Assembly (NCBI RefSeq): GCF_008386575.1
Contig: NZ_VUOA01000056.1
Span: 1-55,797, forward strand
Source of the DNA: Salinarimonas soli
GTDB lineage: Bacteria > Pseudomonadota > Alphaproteobacteria > Rhizobiales > Beijerinckiaceae
Length of the DNA: 55,797 bases
Reading direction: 5' to 3'
The notes beneath the pieces were generated by a model. It was not told the DNA's origin and did no database searches. It worked only from the letters and a program-made list of their open reading frames with translations. This document shows, piece by piece, positions 23,876 through 34,610 of this stretch; within the stretch, counting starts at the first letter, position 1, and every line of letters starts with the position of its first letter. The position numbers and the translations under genes were made by a program.

Positions 23876-23933
23876 GACTTCCCCCTCACGTGCGACGGGA
23901 GAAATCTGTCGCGACGACGGGAGGGGGGCCATT

Positions 23934-23949
23934 CCCCTGATTTTGGGGG
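23934..23949. promoter_or_regulatory. candidate lux box upstream of luxI
   Basis: An imperfect dyad with a CCCC arm (23934-23937) and a GGGGG arm (23945-23949) around an AT-rich centre, 59 bases before the luxI start. Position and shape fit a LuxR-type operator. The binding consensus for this family member is unknown to me. Confidence 0.35.
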
Positions 23950-24048
23950 TTGCGTCTTCGTAAACGGGACTTTCAGGCTGCGTATCGCCCGAATGTCGCA
24001 ACCGGGAAGAGAGTCAATCCAGAAACAGCCGCAAGGATTGACGGGACT

Positions 24049-24783
24049 TCAGATGATGTGGCGGTGCCGGATAGCTTCGGCCACAGCCTGGATGCGATTC
24101 ACGGCTCCGAGCTTTACAGCCGCTGATTGAAGATAGCCTGTCACCGTGTGCTCGGACAACCGTAAAATGACGGAAATCTCCCAGGCGGTCTTTCCGGCGG
24201 CGGTCCAGCGCAGGCACTCGACCTCGCGGGCCGAGAGGCGGACGGGCGGCTTGGAGGGAGCGTCCGTCCTGGCCTCGATGAGCTCCACGGCCCGGGCATG
24301 GGCGTAGATCGCGATCAGATGGAGGGCCGCCCGGGTCTCTCCGTTCCAATGAAGGCGATGGCGGGAGCTGAAGCAGACGCCCGCCGTGAAGCCCTTCACG
24401 GTGTGGATGGGGACGGTCATGCCGACCACGAGGCCGAAATCGGGGGACTCGCTCATCACCCGCGCCGCCGCGTGGTCGTCCCGGTCGTAGGGCGCCTCGT
24501 CCCACATGAAGGGCATGGTCGTGGCGCGGATCTTGCGGATCACGGGATCGACGTGAACGTAGCCGTAATCGGTGTAGCGCGAGAGCCACTCGTCGGGCCA
24601 CCCGGACACCATCGCGTATTTCTCGAGCCGCTCGTCGGGACGCGCGGGCAGGCCGGTCATGAAGAAATTGTCGAATCCGAACAGATCGCCCGCCCGCCTC
24701 AGCTCGGCGGCGAGCGACACCTCGCTTGGAAGCTCCGCGAGGCGATCGATCAATTCGAATGCCTGAGCACGGATGTTCAACAT
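24049..24783 (-). CDS. LuxR-family quorum-sensing regulator
   Basis: 244 residues from the ATG at 24783. The N-terminal autoinducer-binding domain keeps the ligand-pocket residues of TraR-type proteins: W in SGWPDEW, Y in SRYTDYGY, D and P in HVDPVI, W in FMWDEA, and G in KGFTAGV. The C-terminal LuxR helix-turn-helix starts at LSAREVECLRWTAAGKTAWEISVILRLSEHTV, with NRIQAVAEAI as the recognition-end helix. It should bind the AHL made by the adjacent synthase and control it. The start region up to the imuA promoter is AT-rich and presumably carries the promoter. Confidence 0.9.
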   Translation of the reverse strand: MLNIRAQAFELIDRLAELPSEVSLAAELRRAGDLFGFDNFFMTGLPARPDERLEKYAMVSGWPDEWLSRYTDYGYVHVDPVIRKIRATTMPFMWDEAPYDRDDHAAARVMSESPDFGLVVGMTVPIHTVKGFTAGVCFSSRHRLHWNGETRAALHLIAIYAHARAVELIEARTDAPSKPPVRLSAREVECLRWTAAGKTAWEISVILRLSEHTVTGYLQSAAVKLGAVNRIQAVAEAIRHRHII

Positions 24784-25096
24784 GCAGTCAGTCCCCAAGC
24801 GGCGCACCCGGATCGATCCCCAAGGATTGAGACCGGACTCGACGACAGCCCCCACGACGACGGCGACCGCCGCCTCACCAATTGCATACCACTTGGGGAG
24901 GACGGCGAAAGCCCCACCCTTTGTCTATTCATGTCATAGAAGTGAATCAAACTTACCTCGTTCACATAGGTTGGTCGACGCGGCTCCGTTCGGGCATGGC
25001 CCGACCGGTGCGGCGGGCCGGGGCGCGAGCCGTTATCCCCGTTTTCACCAGACCGCTCGGCTTGCGGCCAAGCTCCATTGACTCCGCTCCTGATTA

Positions 25097-25111
25097 GAAC
25101 AAAATAGGAAC
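25097..25111 (+). promoter_or_regulatory. LexA box of the imuA-imuB-dnaE2 cassette
   Basis: GAAC-N7-GAAC (25097-25100 and 25108-25111), a perfect alphaproteobacterial SOS box, 30 bases before the imuA ATG. It predicts LexA repression and DNA-damage induction of the downstream mutasome genes. Confidence 0.85.
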
Positions 25112-25141
25112 AAACAACAGGGCACACATGTTAGGCAAGGC

Positions 25142-25873
25142 ATGGCACATGCCGGGCGCGAGCGTCTGCTGGCGGATCTGCGCCAGCGCATCGACGGCCT
25201 GGGACAACGGAAGGCGGGGCGCGCGGGCGTCCTGCCGTTCGGGGTTCCGGCCCTCGACGCGCACCTGCCGGGCGGCGGCCTGGCGCTCGGCGGGCTGCAC
25301 GAGATCATGGAGGAGGGCGAGCATGGGGCTCTGGCGGCTTTGTTCGTGGCCGCCTTCCTGGCCCGGCGCCCGGGCCCGGTCCTGTGGTGCCTCGCGCGCC
25401 GCGACCTCTTCGCGCCGGCGCTCGCCTGCGTCGGCCTCCATCCCGACCGCGTCCTCTATGCCGAAACCCTGCGGGAGGCGCAGGTGCTCGCCGCCATGGA
25501 GGAGGGCCTGCGCCATGCGGGGCTCGCGGGCGTGGTGGGCGAGACGGGCCGGCTCGGCCTCACCGCCTCCCGCCGCCTGCTGCTGGCCGCGGAAGACTCC
25601 GGCGTGCCCGCCTTCGCGGTGCGCCGGACCCGCGCCGAGCCCGAGCCCAACGCCGTGCTCACCCGCTGGCGCATCGCGCCCGCTCCCTCGGGGGAGGCGT
25701 CCATTCCGGGCCTGGGACGGGCGCGCTGGCGGGTCGAGCTCCTGCGCTGCCGCGGGGCCGACCCGCGCGCCTGGATCCTGAGCGGTCCCGATGCCCAGGG
25801 TCGTCTCGCTCCACCTCCCGACCTGGCCGACCGACCGCGTGCGCCGGAACGCCGCCGCGCCGCCGCCGGCTGA
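25142..25873 (+). CDS. imuA: ImuA, SOS mutasome accessory protein
   Basis: 243 residues. It is a RecA-like fold protein lacking a clear Walker A; the opening PFGVPALDAHLPGGGLALGGLHEIM is the ImuA/SulA-like signature, followed by PVLWCLARRDLFAPALA and a C-terminal segment RWRVELLRCRGADPRAWIL. ImuA works with ImuB and DnaE2 in error-prone lesion bypass and inducible mutagenesis. A LexA box lies 30 bases upstream. The last 83 bases overlap the start of imuB in another frame, indicating tight coupling. The C-terminal tail after PPDLADRP looks like low-complexity read-through created by that overlap. Confidence 0.88.
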   Translation: MAHAGRERLLADLRQRIDGLGQRKAGRAGVLPFGVPALDAHLPGGGLALGGLHEIMEEGEHGALAALFVAAFLARRPGPVLWCLARRDLFAPALACVGLHPDRVLYAETLREAQVLAAMEEGLRHAGLAGVVGETGRLGLTASRRLLLAAEDSGVPAFAVRRTRAEPEPNAVLTRWRIAPAPSGEASIPGLGRARWRVELLRCRGADPRAWILSGPDAQGRLAPPPDLADRPRAPERRRAAAG

Positions 25874-27293
25874 GCCCCTCGTCACCGCCCGCCGGGAGGG
25901 GTCGCGCCGCGTCCTCGTGGGCGTCGACGCGGCCGCGGCCGCCTTGGGGCTACGCCCCGGCCTTACGGTCGCCCATGCCCAGGCCCTGGTGCCGGACCTG
26001 CACGTGGCCGAGGCGTCCCCGGAGGCGGAGGGCGCGGAGCTGACGCGGCTTGCCGCCTGGTGCCTGCGCTACGCACCCGTCGTGGCGGCCGATCCCCCCG
26101 ACGGGATCTGGATCGACGTGACGGGCGCGGCCCATCTCGTCGGCGGGGAGGATGCCCTCCTCGACGACCTCGTGGACCGCTTCGGCCGGGCCGGGATCGC
26201 GGCCCGCGCCGCGATCGCCGACACGCCGGGCGCGGCCTGGGCGCTCGCCCGCTTCGGGCGCGTGCGCCGGGCCGACCCCTGGGACCTGCCGGGCGTGCTG
26301 GAGCCCCTGCCCGTGGCGGCCCTGCGCCTGCCCCCAGACATTGTGGACGCCCTGCGGCGCCTCGGGATCGAGCGGATCGGCGAGGTGCTCGCCCTGCCCG
26401 GCGCGCCCCTGTCGCGGCGGCTCGGCCTCGACCTGTGCCGGCGCCTCGACCAGGCCTTGGGCCATGTTCCCGAGCCCATTGCCCCCCTGGTCCCCCCCGA
26501 GACGATCCGTCGGCGGATCGCCTTCCCCGAGCCCATCGGCGCGCCCGAGACCCTGGCCCGCGTCACCGCGCGGCTGTGCGCCGATCTGTGCCGCGACCTG
26601 GAGGCGCGGGAGCTCGGCGTCCGCCGGCTCGACCTCGTCTTCGGCCGCGTCGATGGGGGCACGCGGGCCGTGCGCGTCGCCACGGCGCGCCCGAGCCGGG
26701 ATCTGGCGCATCTGGCCCGCCTGCTGACCGACCGCCTGGAGGAGGTCGATCCGGGCTTCGGCATCGAGGAGGCGGTGCTCGCGGCCACCCGCGTCGAGCC
26801 GCTGCCGCCGGGGCAATTGGGCGTGCGCGGGATCGACGAGGCCGACGCTCCCCTCGATCTCGGCCCCCTGGTCGACGTCCTGGCGGCGCGGCTCGGCCCG
26901 GCGCGGGTCTATCGCCAGGCTCCCGTCGAGAGCGACATCCCTGAGCGCTCGGTTACCCGCGTGGCGCCCCTCGCGCCTCCCACCGGCACGGGCTGGCCCG
27001 GCGGGCTCGGGCGGCCGGTGCGCCTCATCGATCCGCCCGAGCCCGTCCGGGTCACGGCGCTCCTGCCCGACAACCCGCCTGCCGCCTTCACCTGGCGATC
27101 CCTGCGCCGCAAGGTGGTGTGCTCCGACGGGCCCGAGCGGGTGCTCGGCGAATGGTGGCGCTCGGCCGACGAGGCCTCGTCGTTTCGCGACTATTACCGG
27201 GTCGAGGACGAGCGCGGCCAGCGCTACTGGATCTTCCGCGACGCCCCCTCCGACCAGGGCGGGCGCTGGTTCCTGCACGGGCTGTTCGGATGA
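25791..27293 (+). CDS. imuB: ImuB, inactive Y-family polymerase-like mutasome hub
   Basis: 500 residues. The Y-family layout is recognisable from the start (RVVSLHLPTWPTDR) through AHAQALVPDLHV, WIDVTGAAHLVGGEDAL and the helix-hairpin-helix-like region IVDALRRLGIERIGEVLALP. The acidic catalytic residues of active Y-family enzymes are not in place: the first catalytic position reads LHLPTW rather than DxD. That is expected for ImuB, which bridges DnaE2 and the beta clamp. The C-terminal part (DPPEPVRVTALLPDNPP ... RDYYRVEDERGQRYWIFRD) is the conserved ImuB tail. The start overlaps imuA by 83 bases. Confidence 0.92.
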   Translation: MPRVVSLHLPTWPTDRVRRNAAAPPPAEPLVTARREGSRRVLVGVDAAAAALGLRPGLTVAHAQALVPDLHVAEASPEAEGAELTRLAAWCLRYAPVVAADPPDGIWIDVTGAAHLVGGEDALLDDLVDRFGRAGIAARAAIADTPGAAWALARFGRVRRADPWDLPGVLEPLPVAALRLPPDIVDALRRLGIERIGEVLALPGAPLSRRLGLDLCRRLDQALGHVPEPIAPLVPPETIRRRIAFPEPIGAPETLARVTARLCADLCRDLEARELGVRRLDLVFGRVDGGTRAVRVATARPSRDLAHLARLLTDRLEEVDPGFGIEEAVLAATRVEPLPPGQLGVRGIDEADAPLDLGPLVDVLAARLGPARVYRQAPVESDIPERSVTRVAPLAPPTGTGWPGGLGRPVRLIDPPEPVRVTALLPDNPPAAFTWRSLRRKVVCSDGPERVLGEWWRSADEASSFRDYYRVEDERGQRYWIFRDAPSDQGGRWFLHGLFG

Positions 27294-27528
27294 GGGCGCG
27301 CGCGATCGGACGTGGCGGCGCTCCTCTCCCCGCCGTGAGGGGAGAGGGCCGAGGCCCCCCTCACCGGGGGCCGAGGCGAAGGCGGCAGCCCGAGGGTGAG
27401 GAGGCGTCTCAAGGAGAGGTTCGCCCGGATAGACCCCCTCACCCCCGCTCACCTTCGGTTCGCTCGCTCCGGCTGCCGGTCCGCAGCCGGAGCCCTCTCC
27501 CCGCCCGCGGGAAGAGGCGGGGTCCCCC
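27294..27528. repeat. palindromic repeat cluster between imuB and dnaE2
   Basis: 235 bases made largely of inverted repeats: CTCTCCCC/GGGGAGAG around 27325-27348, GGCCCCC/GGGGGCC near 27352-27373, and a second GC-rich palindrome near 27470-27525 whose last arm (GAAGAGGCGGGG) supplies the dnaE2 ribosome site. The arms resemble those in the dnaA-dnaN gap and inside dnaE2. There is no evident gene. Confidence 0.55.
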
Positions 27529-30500
27529 ATGACCTACGCCGAGCTTCAGGTCACCACCCACTTCTCGTTCCTGCGCGGCGCGTCCTCGCCCGACGAGCTG
27601 TTCGCCGCTGCCGCCGCCCTCGGCATCACGGCGCTCGGCGTCGTCGACCGGGGCTCGGTGGCGGGGCTGGTGCGGGCCCACGAGGCCGCGCGTGCCACGG
27701 GGGTGCGCCTCGTGGCGGGCGCGCGCCTCGACATCGAGGACGGGGCGCCGCTCCTCGTCTATCCCACCGACCGGGCCTCCTATGGCCGGCTCACCCGCCT
27801 GCTGAGCCTTGGCAAGGCGCGGGCCGGCAAGGGCGCCTGCCGGCTCGGCCTGGCGGACGTGGCGGCCTGGGGCGAGGGTATGATCGCGGTTCTCGTGCCG
27901 GGCCGCATCGGCGAGGCCCTGCCCCGCGAGCTCGCCCACCTGCGCGAGGCTTTCGGCGACCGGGCCTATTGCGCGCTCACCCGGCGCTTCCGCCAGAACG
28001 ACGCCGCCCGGCTGCACGCGATCGACGAGATGGCTCGCGCGGCCCGGGTGCCGGGCGTCGCCACGAACGACGTGCTCTATCACGCGGCGGAGCGGCGCAT
28101 GCTCCAGGACGTGGTCACCTGCATCCGCGAGGGCTGCACCATCGACGACGCGGGCTTTCGCCGCGAGCGCTTCGCCGACCGCTTCCTGAAAGCTCCCGCC
28201 GAGATGGAGCGTCTCTTTGCCCGCCATCCCGACGCCATCCGCCGCACGGGCGAGATCGTCGCCCGCTGCCGCTTCTCCCTCGACGAGCTGCGCTACCAAT
28301 ATCCGCAGGAGGTGGCCGAGCCCGGGCTCAGCGCCATGGACACCCTGGAGCGCCTGTCCCTGGAGGGCGCGCGCGAGCGCTATCCGCAAGGCGTGCCGGA
28401 GCGCGTGATGGCGCAGCTGCGCCACGAGCTGGAGCTCATCCGCCGCCTCGACTACGCCTCCTATTTCCTCACCGTCCACGCCATCGTGCGCTTCGCCCGC
28501 TCGCGGGAGATCCTGTGCCAGGGCCGGGGCTCGGCGGCCAATTCCATCGTCTGCTATTGCCTCGGGATCACCTCCATCGATCCCGTGGAGCAGGGCCTGC
28601 TCTTCGAGCGCTTCGTCTCGGAGGCCCGCAACGAGCCCCCCGACATCGACGTCGACTTCGAGCACGAGCGGCGCGAGGAGGTGATCCAGTGGGTCTACGA
28701 CACCTACGGCCGCCACCGCGCCGCGCTCTGCGCCACCGTGATCCGCTACCGCTCGCGGGGCGCCGTGCGCGAGGTGGGCAAGGTGATGGGCCTGCCCGAG
28801 GACGTGACGGCGGCGCTCTCGGGCCTGGTCTGGGGCTGGTCGACGGAGGGGGTGGGCGAGCGCGAGGCAAAATCCCTCAACCTCAACCTGAACGACCGTC
28901 GGCTCCAATTGACGCTTCAGCTCGCCCGCGAGCTCATCGGCACCCCGCGCCACCTCTCCCAGCATCCCGGCGGCTTCGTGCTGACCCAGGATCGCCTCGA
29001 CGAGCTCGTGCCCATCGAGCCCGCCTCCATGGCCGACCGCCAGGTGATCGAATGGGACAAGGACGACATCGACAGCCTCAAGTTCATGAAGGTCGACGTG
29101 CTGGGATTGGGGATGCTCGGCTGCATGCGCCGGGCCTTCGATCTCCTGGAGGCACATCGCGGCATCCGGCACGACCTCGCCACCATCCCCATCGACGACG
29201 AGCCCACCTACCGGATGATCCGGCGCGCCGACACGCTGGGCACCTTTCAGATCGAGTCCCGCGCCCAGATGGCCATGCTGCCCCGCATGAAGCCGAGGAA
29301 CCTGTACGACCTCACGATCCAGGTGGCGATCGTGCGGCCCGGGCCTATCCAGGGCGACATGGTGCACCCCTATCTGCGCCGCCGGGAGGGCCGGGAGCAG
29401 GTGACCTACCCGAAGCCCGAGCTGGAGGCGGTGCTCGGGCGAACGCTCGGCGTGCCGCTCTTCCAGGAGCAGGCCATGAAGGTGGCGATCGTGGCGGCGG
29501 GCTTCACGGCGACGGAGGCCGACGAGTTGCGCCGCTCCATGGCCACCTTCAAGTTCACGGGCGGGGTCAACCGGTTCCGGGACAAGCTCGTCGCCGGCAT
29601 GATCAGCAACGGCTACCCGCCGGATTTCGCCGAGCGCACCTTCCGCCAGCTCGAGGGCTTCGGTTCCTACGGCTTCCCCGAAAGCCACGCGGCGAGCTTC
29701 GCCAAGATCGCCTATGCCTCCTCCTGGATGAAGTGCCACCATCCGGACGTGTTCTGCTGCGCGCTCCTCAATGCCCAGCCCATGGGCTTCTACGCTCCCG
29801 CCCAGATCGTGCGCGACGCCTGCGCCCACGGGGTCGAGATCCGCGCGATCGACGTGAACCAGTCCCGCTGGGACTGCACCCTGGAGGAGACGGGCGGCCG
29901 CCTGCTCGCCGTGCGCCTCGGCCTTCGCATGGCCAAGGGGCTCGCCAACGCGGACGGGGCGCGGCTCGTGGCGGTGCGGGGGGCAAGCCCTCCCGGCGAT
30001 GCGCCGGCATCGGCGCCACAGGACGAGCGGGCGCGTTCCTGGCCGGGCCGTGGCGGCGCTGTCGCGCCGCACCCCCCTCTCCATCTCTCCCCCGCAAGGG
30101 GGGAGAGGGATCACCGGCACCCGTCGCATCACCCCTTGGATCATGGTCGAGACGGGCACGCCCCTCTCCCCCCTTGCGGGGGAGATGCCCCGCAGGGGCA
30201 GAGGGGGGTCGGCGAGGCGCATGCCTCGCCGCGCGACGGCACAAGCCAGCGATCGCCCGACGGGCACGATCACCACCGGCCCGGAGAGCCCTTCGACTCG
30301 ATCGAGGCGCTCAAGCGGCGTACGGGGCTGCCCGTCGCGGCCCTGGAGCGGCTCGCCGACGCGGACGCCTTCGGCTCGCTCGGGCTGTCCCGGCGCGACG
30401 CCCTGTGGGCGATCCGGGGGCTGTCGGGTGCGCCCCTGCCCCTGTTCGAGGCGGCGGACGCGCGGGAGGCCGCGATCCTCCCCGAGCTCGACGAGCCCGC

Positions 30501-31077
30501 CGTGGCCCTCACCCCCATGACCCCGGGGCGGGAGGTGGTGGAGGACTACCGGGCTCAAGGCCTGAGCCTCAGGGCCCATCCCCTCGCCTTCCTGCGCGGC
30601 GACCTCGCCCGGCAGCGCATGCGCCCCTGCCAGGATCTCGCCGCCACCCGGGACGGGCGCTGGATCACGGTGGCGGGGCTCGTCCTCGTGCGCCAGAAGC
30701 CGGGCTCGGCCAAGGGCGTGATGTTCATCACCCTGGAGGACGAGACCGATATCGCCAACGTCATCGTCTGGCCGCAACTGTTCGAGCGCCGGCGGCGCCT
30801 GATCCTCTCGGCCGCCATGATGGGCGTGCGGGGCCGGGTGCAGCGCGAGGGCGAGGTGATCCACCTCGTCGCCCACGACCTCGCCGACCTGTCGGACCTC
30901 CTGCGAGGGGTCGGCGACCGCAACGACGCCTTCCCCCTGTCCCATGGCCGGGGGGACGAGGCGCGGGGCGGCACCGGCGCCGACCCGCGCGGGGGCTTGG
31001 GCCGCAAGGCGCGGGAGATCTACATCCCCGATCTCCACATCGACAGCCTCAAGGTGCGCACGCGGGATTTCCGCTGA
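27529..31077 (+). CDS. dnaE2: error-prone DNA polymerase DnaE2 (with internal repeat-derived insertion)
   Basis: 1182 residues, about 100 more than usual DnaE2 proteins. The N-terminal PHP domain ([20 protein letters not shown]) is followed by the C-family polymerase core with [17 protein letters not shown], the catalytic [16 protein letters not shown] and [11 protein letters not shown], then helix-hairpin-helix and OB segments ([28 protein letters not shown]) and the conserved end [15 protein letters not shown]. It replicates across lesions with ImuA/ImuB. Residues about 818-921 (29980-30291) are foreign low-complexity sequence rich in His, Pro, Arg and Gly, matching GC-rich palindromic repeats on the DNA, between VAVRG and [11 protein letters not shown]. 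The frame stays open. The insertion falls between domains near the C-terminal third, so the enzyme may still work. Confidence 0.93.
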   Translation: MTYAELQVTTHFSFLRGASSPDELFAAAAALGITALGVVDRGSVAGLVRAHEAARATGVRLVAGARLDIEDGAPLLVYPTDRASYGRLTRLLSLGKARAGKGACRLGLADVAAWGEGMIAVLVPGRIGEALPRELAHLREAFGDRAYCALTRRFRQNDAARLHAIDEMARAARVPGVATNDVLYHAAERRMLQDVVTCIREGCTIDDAGFRRERFADRFLKAPAEMERLFARHPDAIRRTGEIVARCRFSLDELRYQYPQEVAEPGLSAMDTLERLSLEGARERYPQGVPERVMAQLRHELELIRRLDYASYFLTVHAIVRFARSREILCQGRGSAANSIVCYCLGITSIDPVEQGLLFERFVSEARNEPPDIDVDFEHERREEVIQWVYDTYGRHRAALCATVIRYRSRGAVREVGKVMGLPEDVTAALSGLVWGWSTEGVGEREAKSLNLNLNDRRLQLTLQLARELIGTPRHLSQHPGGFVLTQDRLDELVPIEPASMADRQVIEWDKDDIDSLKFMKVDVLGLGMLGCMRRAFDLLEAHRGIRHDLATIPIDDEPTYRMIRRADTLGTFQIESRAQMAMLPRMKPRNLYDLTIQVAIVRPGPIQGDMVHPYLRRREGREQVTYPKPELEAVLGRTLGVPLFQEQAMKVAIVAAGFTATEADELRRSMATFKFTGGVNRFRDKLVAGMISNGYPPDFAERTFRQLEGFGSYGFPESHAASFAKIAYASSWMKCHHPDVFCCALLNAQPMGFYAPAQIVRDACAHGVEIRAIDVNQSRWDCTLEETGGRLLAVRLGLRMAKGLANADGARLVAVRGASPPGDAPASAPQDERARSWPGRGGAVAPHPPLHLSPARGERDHRHPSHHPLDHGRDGHAPLPPCGGDAPQGQRGVGEAHASPRDGTSQRSPDGHDHHRPGEPFDSIEALKRRTGLPVAALERLADADAFGSLGLSRRDALWAIRGLSGAPLPLFEAADAREAAILPELDEPAVALTPMTPGREVVEDYRAQGLSLRAHPLAFLRGDLARQRMRPCQDLAATRDGRWITVAGLVLVRQKPGSAKGVMFITLEDETDIANVIVWPQLFERRRRLILSAAMMGVRGRVQREGEVIHLVAHDLADLSDLLRGVGDRNDAFPLSHGRGDEARGGTGADPRGGLGRKAREIYIPDLHIDSLKVRTRDFR
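29980..30291. repeat. in-frame palindromic repeat insertion within dnaE2
   Basis: About 312 bases (104 codons) with two inverted-repeat units. The first has CTCTCCCCC and GGGGGGAGAG arms around a GCAA loop (about 30085-30112). The second has outer CCCCTCT and AGAGGGG arms enclosing GCCCCGCAGGGGC (about 30162-30211). The arms are like those in other intergenic gaps here. It interrupts the DnaE2 protein alignment without breaking the frame. Confidence 0.7.
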
Positions 31078-31113
31078 GGCGGAACCCGCACCAAAGCCCC
31101 GGCTTTGTCGGGC

Positions 31114-31533
31114 ATGCCCCTTCTCGACGATGCCGGCGCCATCCGCGATCTCCTGTCCCGCACCCGCACCATCGCGGTGGTGGGCGCAAGCACGGATCCC
31201 GGCCGCCCGAGCCACGGCATCAGCCTCTATCTCGCCCGCGCAGGCTACCGGGTCATCCCCGTCAACCCCACGCTCATGGGGCGGAGCCTTGCGGGCGAGC
31301 CGTTCCGGGCCTCGCTCGCCGCGATCCAAGAGCCCGTCGACATCGTCGACGTGTTTCGCCGCCCCGACGCGGTGCCGGCCCTCGTGGAGGAGGCGGTCGC
31401 GGCGGGCGCGCCCGCGCTCTGGCTCCAGCTCGGCGTCGGCCACCCGGACGCCGTCCGCAGGGCCGTCGCGGCGGGGCTCGCCGTGGTGGCGGAGCGCTGC
31501 ATCAGCGTCGATCACCGCCGGCTGATGGGCTGA
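31114..31533 (+). CDS. CoA-binding domain protein (YccU-like)
   Basis: 139 residues from the ATG at 31114; a TTG at 31105 would add 3. It is a single CoA-binding Rossmann domain: [22 protein letters not shown] at the N-terminus, [27 protein letters not shown], and [16 protein letters not shown] with a late Cys in [11 protein letters not shown]. Stand-alone proteins of this kind are about 140 residues and widespread; they bind CoA but their role is uncertain. It follows dnaE2 by 36 bases on the same strand and could be read from the same transcript. Confidence 0.85.
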   Translation: MPLLDDAGAIRDLLSRTRTIAVVGASTDPGRPSHGISLYLARAGYRVIPVNPTLMGRSLAGEPFRASLAAIQEPVDIVDVFRRPDAVPALVEEAVAAGAPALWLQLGVGHPDAVRRAVAAGLAVVAERCISVDHRRLMG

Positions 31534-31578
31534 GCCCAGGGTCACCCTGGGATCGGCGCGGGAGCCGCCGCAAATCCG

Positions 31579-31607
31579 TTGACGCCCCACGCGGTCGCGG
31601 CTATAAG
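31579..31607 (+). promoter_or_regulatory. rpsT promoter (sigma-70 type)
   Basis: -35 TTGACG (31579-31584), 17-base spacer, -10 TATAAG (31602-31607). It lies 130 bases before the rpsT start, leaving an untranslated leader. Confidence 0.7.
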
Positions 31608-31736
31608 CCCGCGCTCACGGGTCTGCACCGGCATGGCCGGAGGACTCACGGGTTCAGCAACAACACGGCCGATCCCCTCGCGCGCCAGCCCCTCCGGGGC
31701 TCGCCGGGGCGGCATTATGGAAGCGAGGGTTTAGCC

Positions 31737-32003
31737 ATGGCCAACACCAGGTCGGCCAAGAAGATGACGCGCAAGATCGCGCGCCGGACCGAGGTCAACA
31801 AGATGCGCCGCTCGCGCATGCGCACCTTCCTGCGCAAGGTCGAGGAGGCGCTCACCGCCGGCAACGGCACCGAGGCCGCCGAGGCGCTGCGCGCCGCCGA
31901 GCCGGAGATCATGCGGGCGGCCCAGAAGGGCATCGTCCACAAGAACACGGCGTCGCGGAAGGTTTCGCGCCTCGCGGTGCGGGTGAAGGCGCTCAACGCC
32001 TGA
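31737..32003 (+). CDS. rpsT: 30S ribosomal protein S20
   Basis: 88 residues, the typical S20 length. It starts [20 protein letters not shown] after the ATG at 31737, with GCGAGGG 8-9 bases upstream, and ends with [22 protein letters not shown], the strongly conserved S20 C-terminus. S20 is an early-binding protein of the small subunit that contacts 16S rRNA helices 9 and 44. The protein is very basic throughout. A convincing promoter lies upstream and a hairpin terminator downstream, so it is a single-gene unit. rpsT before dnaA is a common alphaproteobacterial arrangement. Confidence 0.97.
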   Translation: MANTRSAKKMTRKIARRTEVNKMRRSRMRTFLRKVEEALTAGNGTEAAEALRAAEPEIMRAAQKGIVHKNTASRKVSRLAVRVKALNA

Positions 32004-32030
32004 TCGACCCCTCCAGGTTCGACGATACGC

Positions 32031-32054
32031 AAGCCCGGCCTCGTGCCGGGCTTT
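32031..32054 (+). terminator. rpsT terminator
   Basis: AAGCCCGGC (32031-32039), CTCGT loop, GCCGGGCTT (32045-32053) and a T. The perfect stem lies 28 bases after the stop. Confidence 0.8.
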
Positions 32055-32801
32055 GTCGTGTCTAGGGCCGCCGGAGGTGAGTCACCGGCCTGCCACGCAT
32101 TCCCTCCAGCTTGATCGTTTTCCTTTCGTTCCCGTTGACTCAACACCTCTTTTGCCGGGTGAAAACCGGCACCCGCGCGCCTGCGACCGCGCAGCCAAAC
32201 TCCTTTGAAATCATGGGGTTAAGCCCCAAAGGATTTGGGCCCCTCAGAATCTTGGCCGGAGCGCTCCGGAATCGCGGAACGGTCTCGCTTGGCTCGGCGT
32301 TTTGAGTCGCGATTTCGGGGCCGATGGCGGGGTGTTCAAAATGTTAAGACCGGCAGTGGCTTACTGGTTTGCGGCGCTTCCGTGGCAGGCGATCGGGACC
32401 GCTCCGGTCACGGCGCGGCGACTCGTTTCGGTTGCGCCACCCACAGGCCCTGTGTAAGGTCACTCCACTTCGACGGCCCCGCCGCGAAGTCATCCTAAGA
32501 CGATCGAGCGTGTTGGCCTCCTTCACGGGGATTGGGCGGTGTATATCGACGTTGCGATGAACTACAAAAAAAGGCGGGCTCTGCCGTAGCGTGAGGATGA
32601 TCTTTTAATCATCGCTTCTACCACGCTGACGATTTCGGAGATCACAGACAAGACGACGGCAACAACATCGGCCTGAGCCGATGACGGTGGACTATTGTGT
32701 CGACCTGGGGGCGATCCCTCCGGGACCTGGGAGGCCCTGGGGGCAGAGCCGATCCACAGGTTTCGAGCGGCGCGTGTGCAGGAGCGGCGGAGGTGTTGAG
32801 T
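32055..32801. other. gene-free region upstream of dnaA, candidate oriC/regulatory region
   Basis: 747 bases without a credible gene, unusually long for this window. It has six GANTC sites (32079, 32137, 32247, 32269, 32304, 32420), single TTAA motifs near 32219 and 32344, AT-rich stretches around 32540-32570 and 32600-32625, and one 7-of-9 match to a DnaA box (CGATCCACA, about 32750-32758). It also carries an EcfG-type promoter at 32276-32301. No tight cluster of good DnaA boxes is visible. An origin is plausible from context (dnaA-dnaN-recF...gyrB) but not proven; it may simply be the dnaA control region. Confidence 0.4.
32276..32301 (+). promoter_or_regulatory. EcfG-type general stress promoter in the dnaA upstream region
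   Basis: GGAAC (32276-32280), 17 bases, CGTT (32298-32301): an exact match to the alphaproteobacterial general-stress consensus. It is 500 bases before the dnaA start, and no convincing reading frame follows directly, so the transcript could be a long dnaA leader or a small RNA. Confidence 0.5.
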
Positions 32802-34295
<1,494 letters not shown>

Positions 34296-34610
34296 AGTCC
34301 ACTCCCCTCCCCCTTGCGGGGAGGGGCCGGGGGTGGGGGTCGGGACGCGAGAGGTCCCGGTCCCGAAAAGGGCTGTACGCGCGTGCGTGCTCCCCCTTCC
34401 GATCTCCAGCTCCGACTTTCCGACCCCACCCCTGCCCCCTCCCCACAAGGCTCAGGGGAACTCATCCGCGGCCTTGCGTTCCGGCGGCGCACCCGCCAAA
34501 GTGCCGGGCCCGCCAGAAGCGGTGCTCGGCCCCGACCGGACCCGGTCCAGAACGCGGCGAGCATCCCGCCGGCATGCCCTTTGACCTCTAATTCACGTCC
34601 GGACCGACCC
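34296..34610. repeat. dnaA-dnaN gap filled by inverted repeat elements
   Basis: 315 bases with no gene. CCCCTCCCC/GGGGAGGGG arms near 34303-34326 form a hairpin directly after dnaA. A second, longer inverted repeat pairs GGGTGGGGGTCGG near 34331-34345 with CCGACCCCACCCC near 34419-34431 across about 80 bases, a REPIN-like layout. It could act as a terminator or transcript stabiliser between dnaA and dnaN. Confidence 0.55.

Noticed and set aside
24790-24900. CCCCAAG and CTTGGGG segments near luxR as further lux boxes
   Set aside because: The copies are far apart and lack a shared centre; too weak to call as operators.
31081-31106. GGAAC-N17-CTTT before the CoA-binding gene as a stress promoter
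   Set aside because: The second box is imperfect and would start transcription at or inside the gene start.
27439-31590. A 1383-codon frame antisense to dnaE2
   Set aside because: Mirror of high-GC codon bias; no recognisable motifs, while the sense strand carries all DnaE2 motifs.
32235-32560. Two small plus-strand frames in the rpsT-dnaA region
   Set aside because: No ribosome site, basic low-complexity translations; they mutually overlap in different frames.
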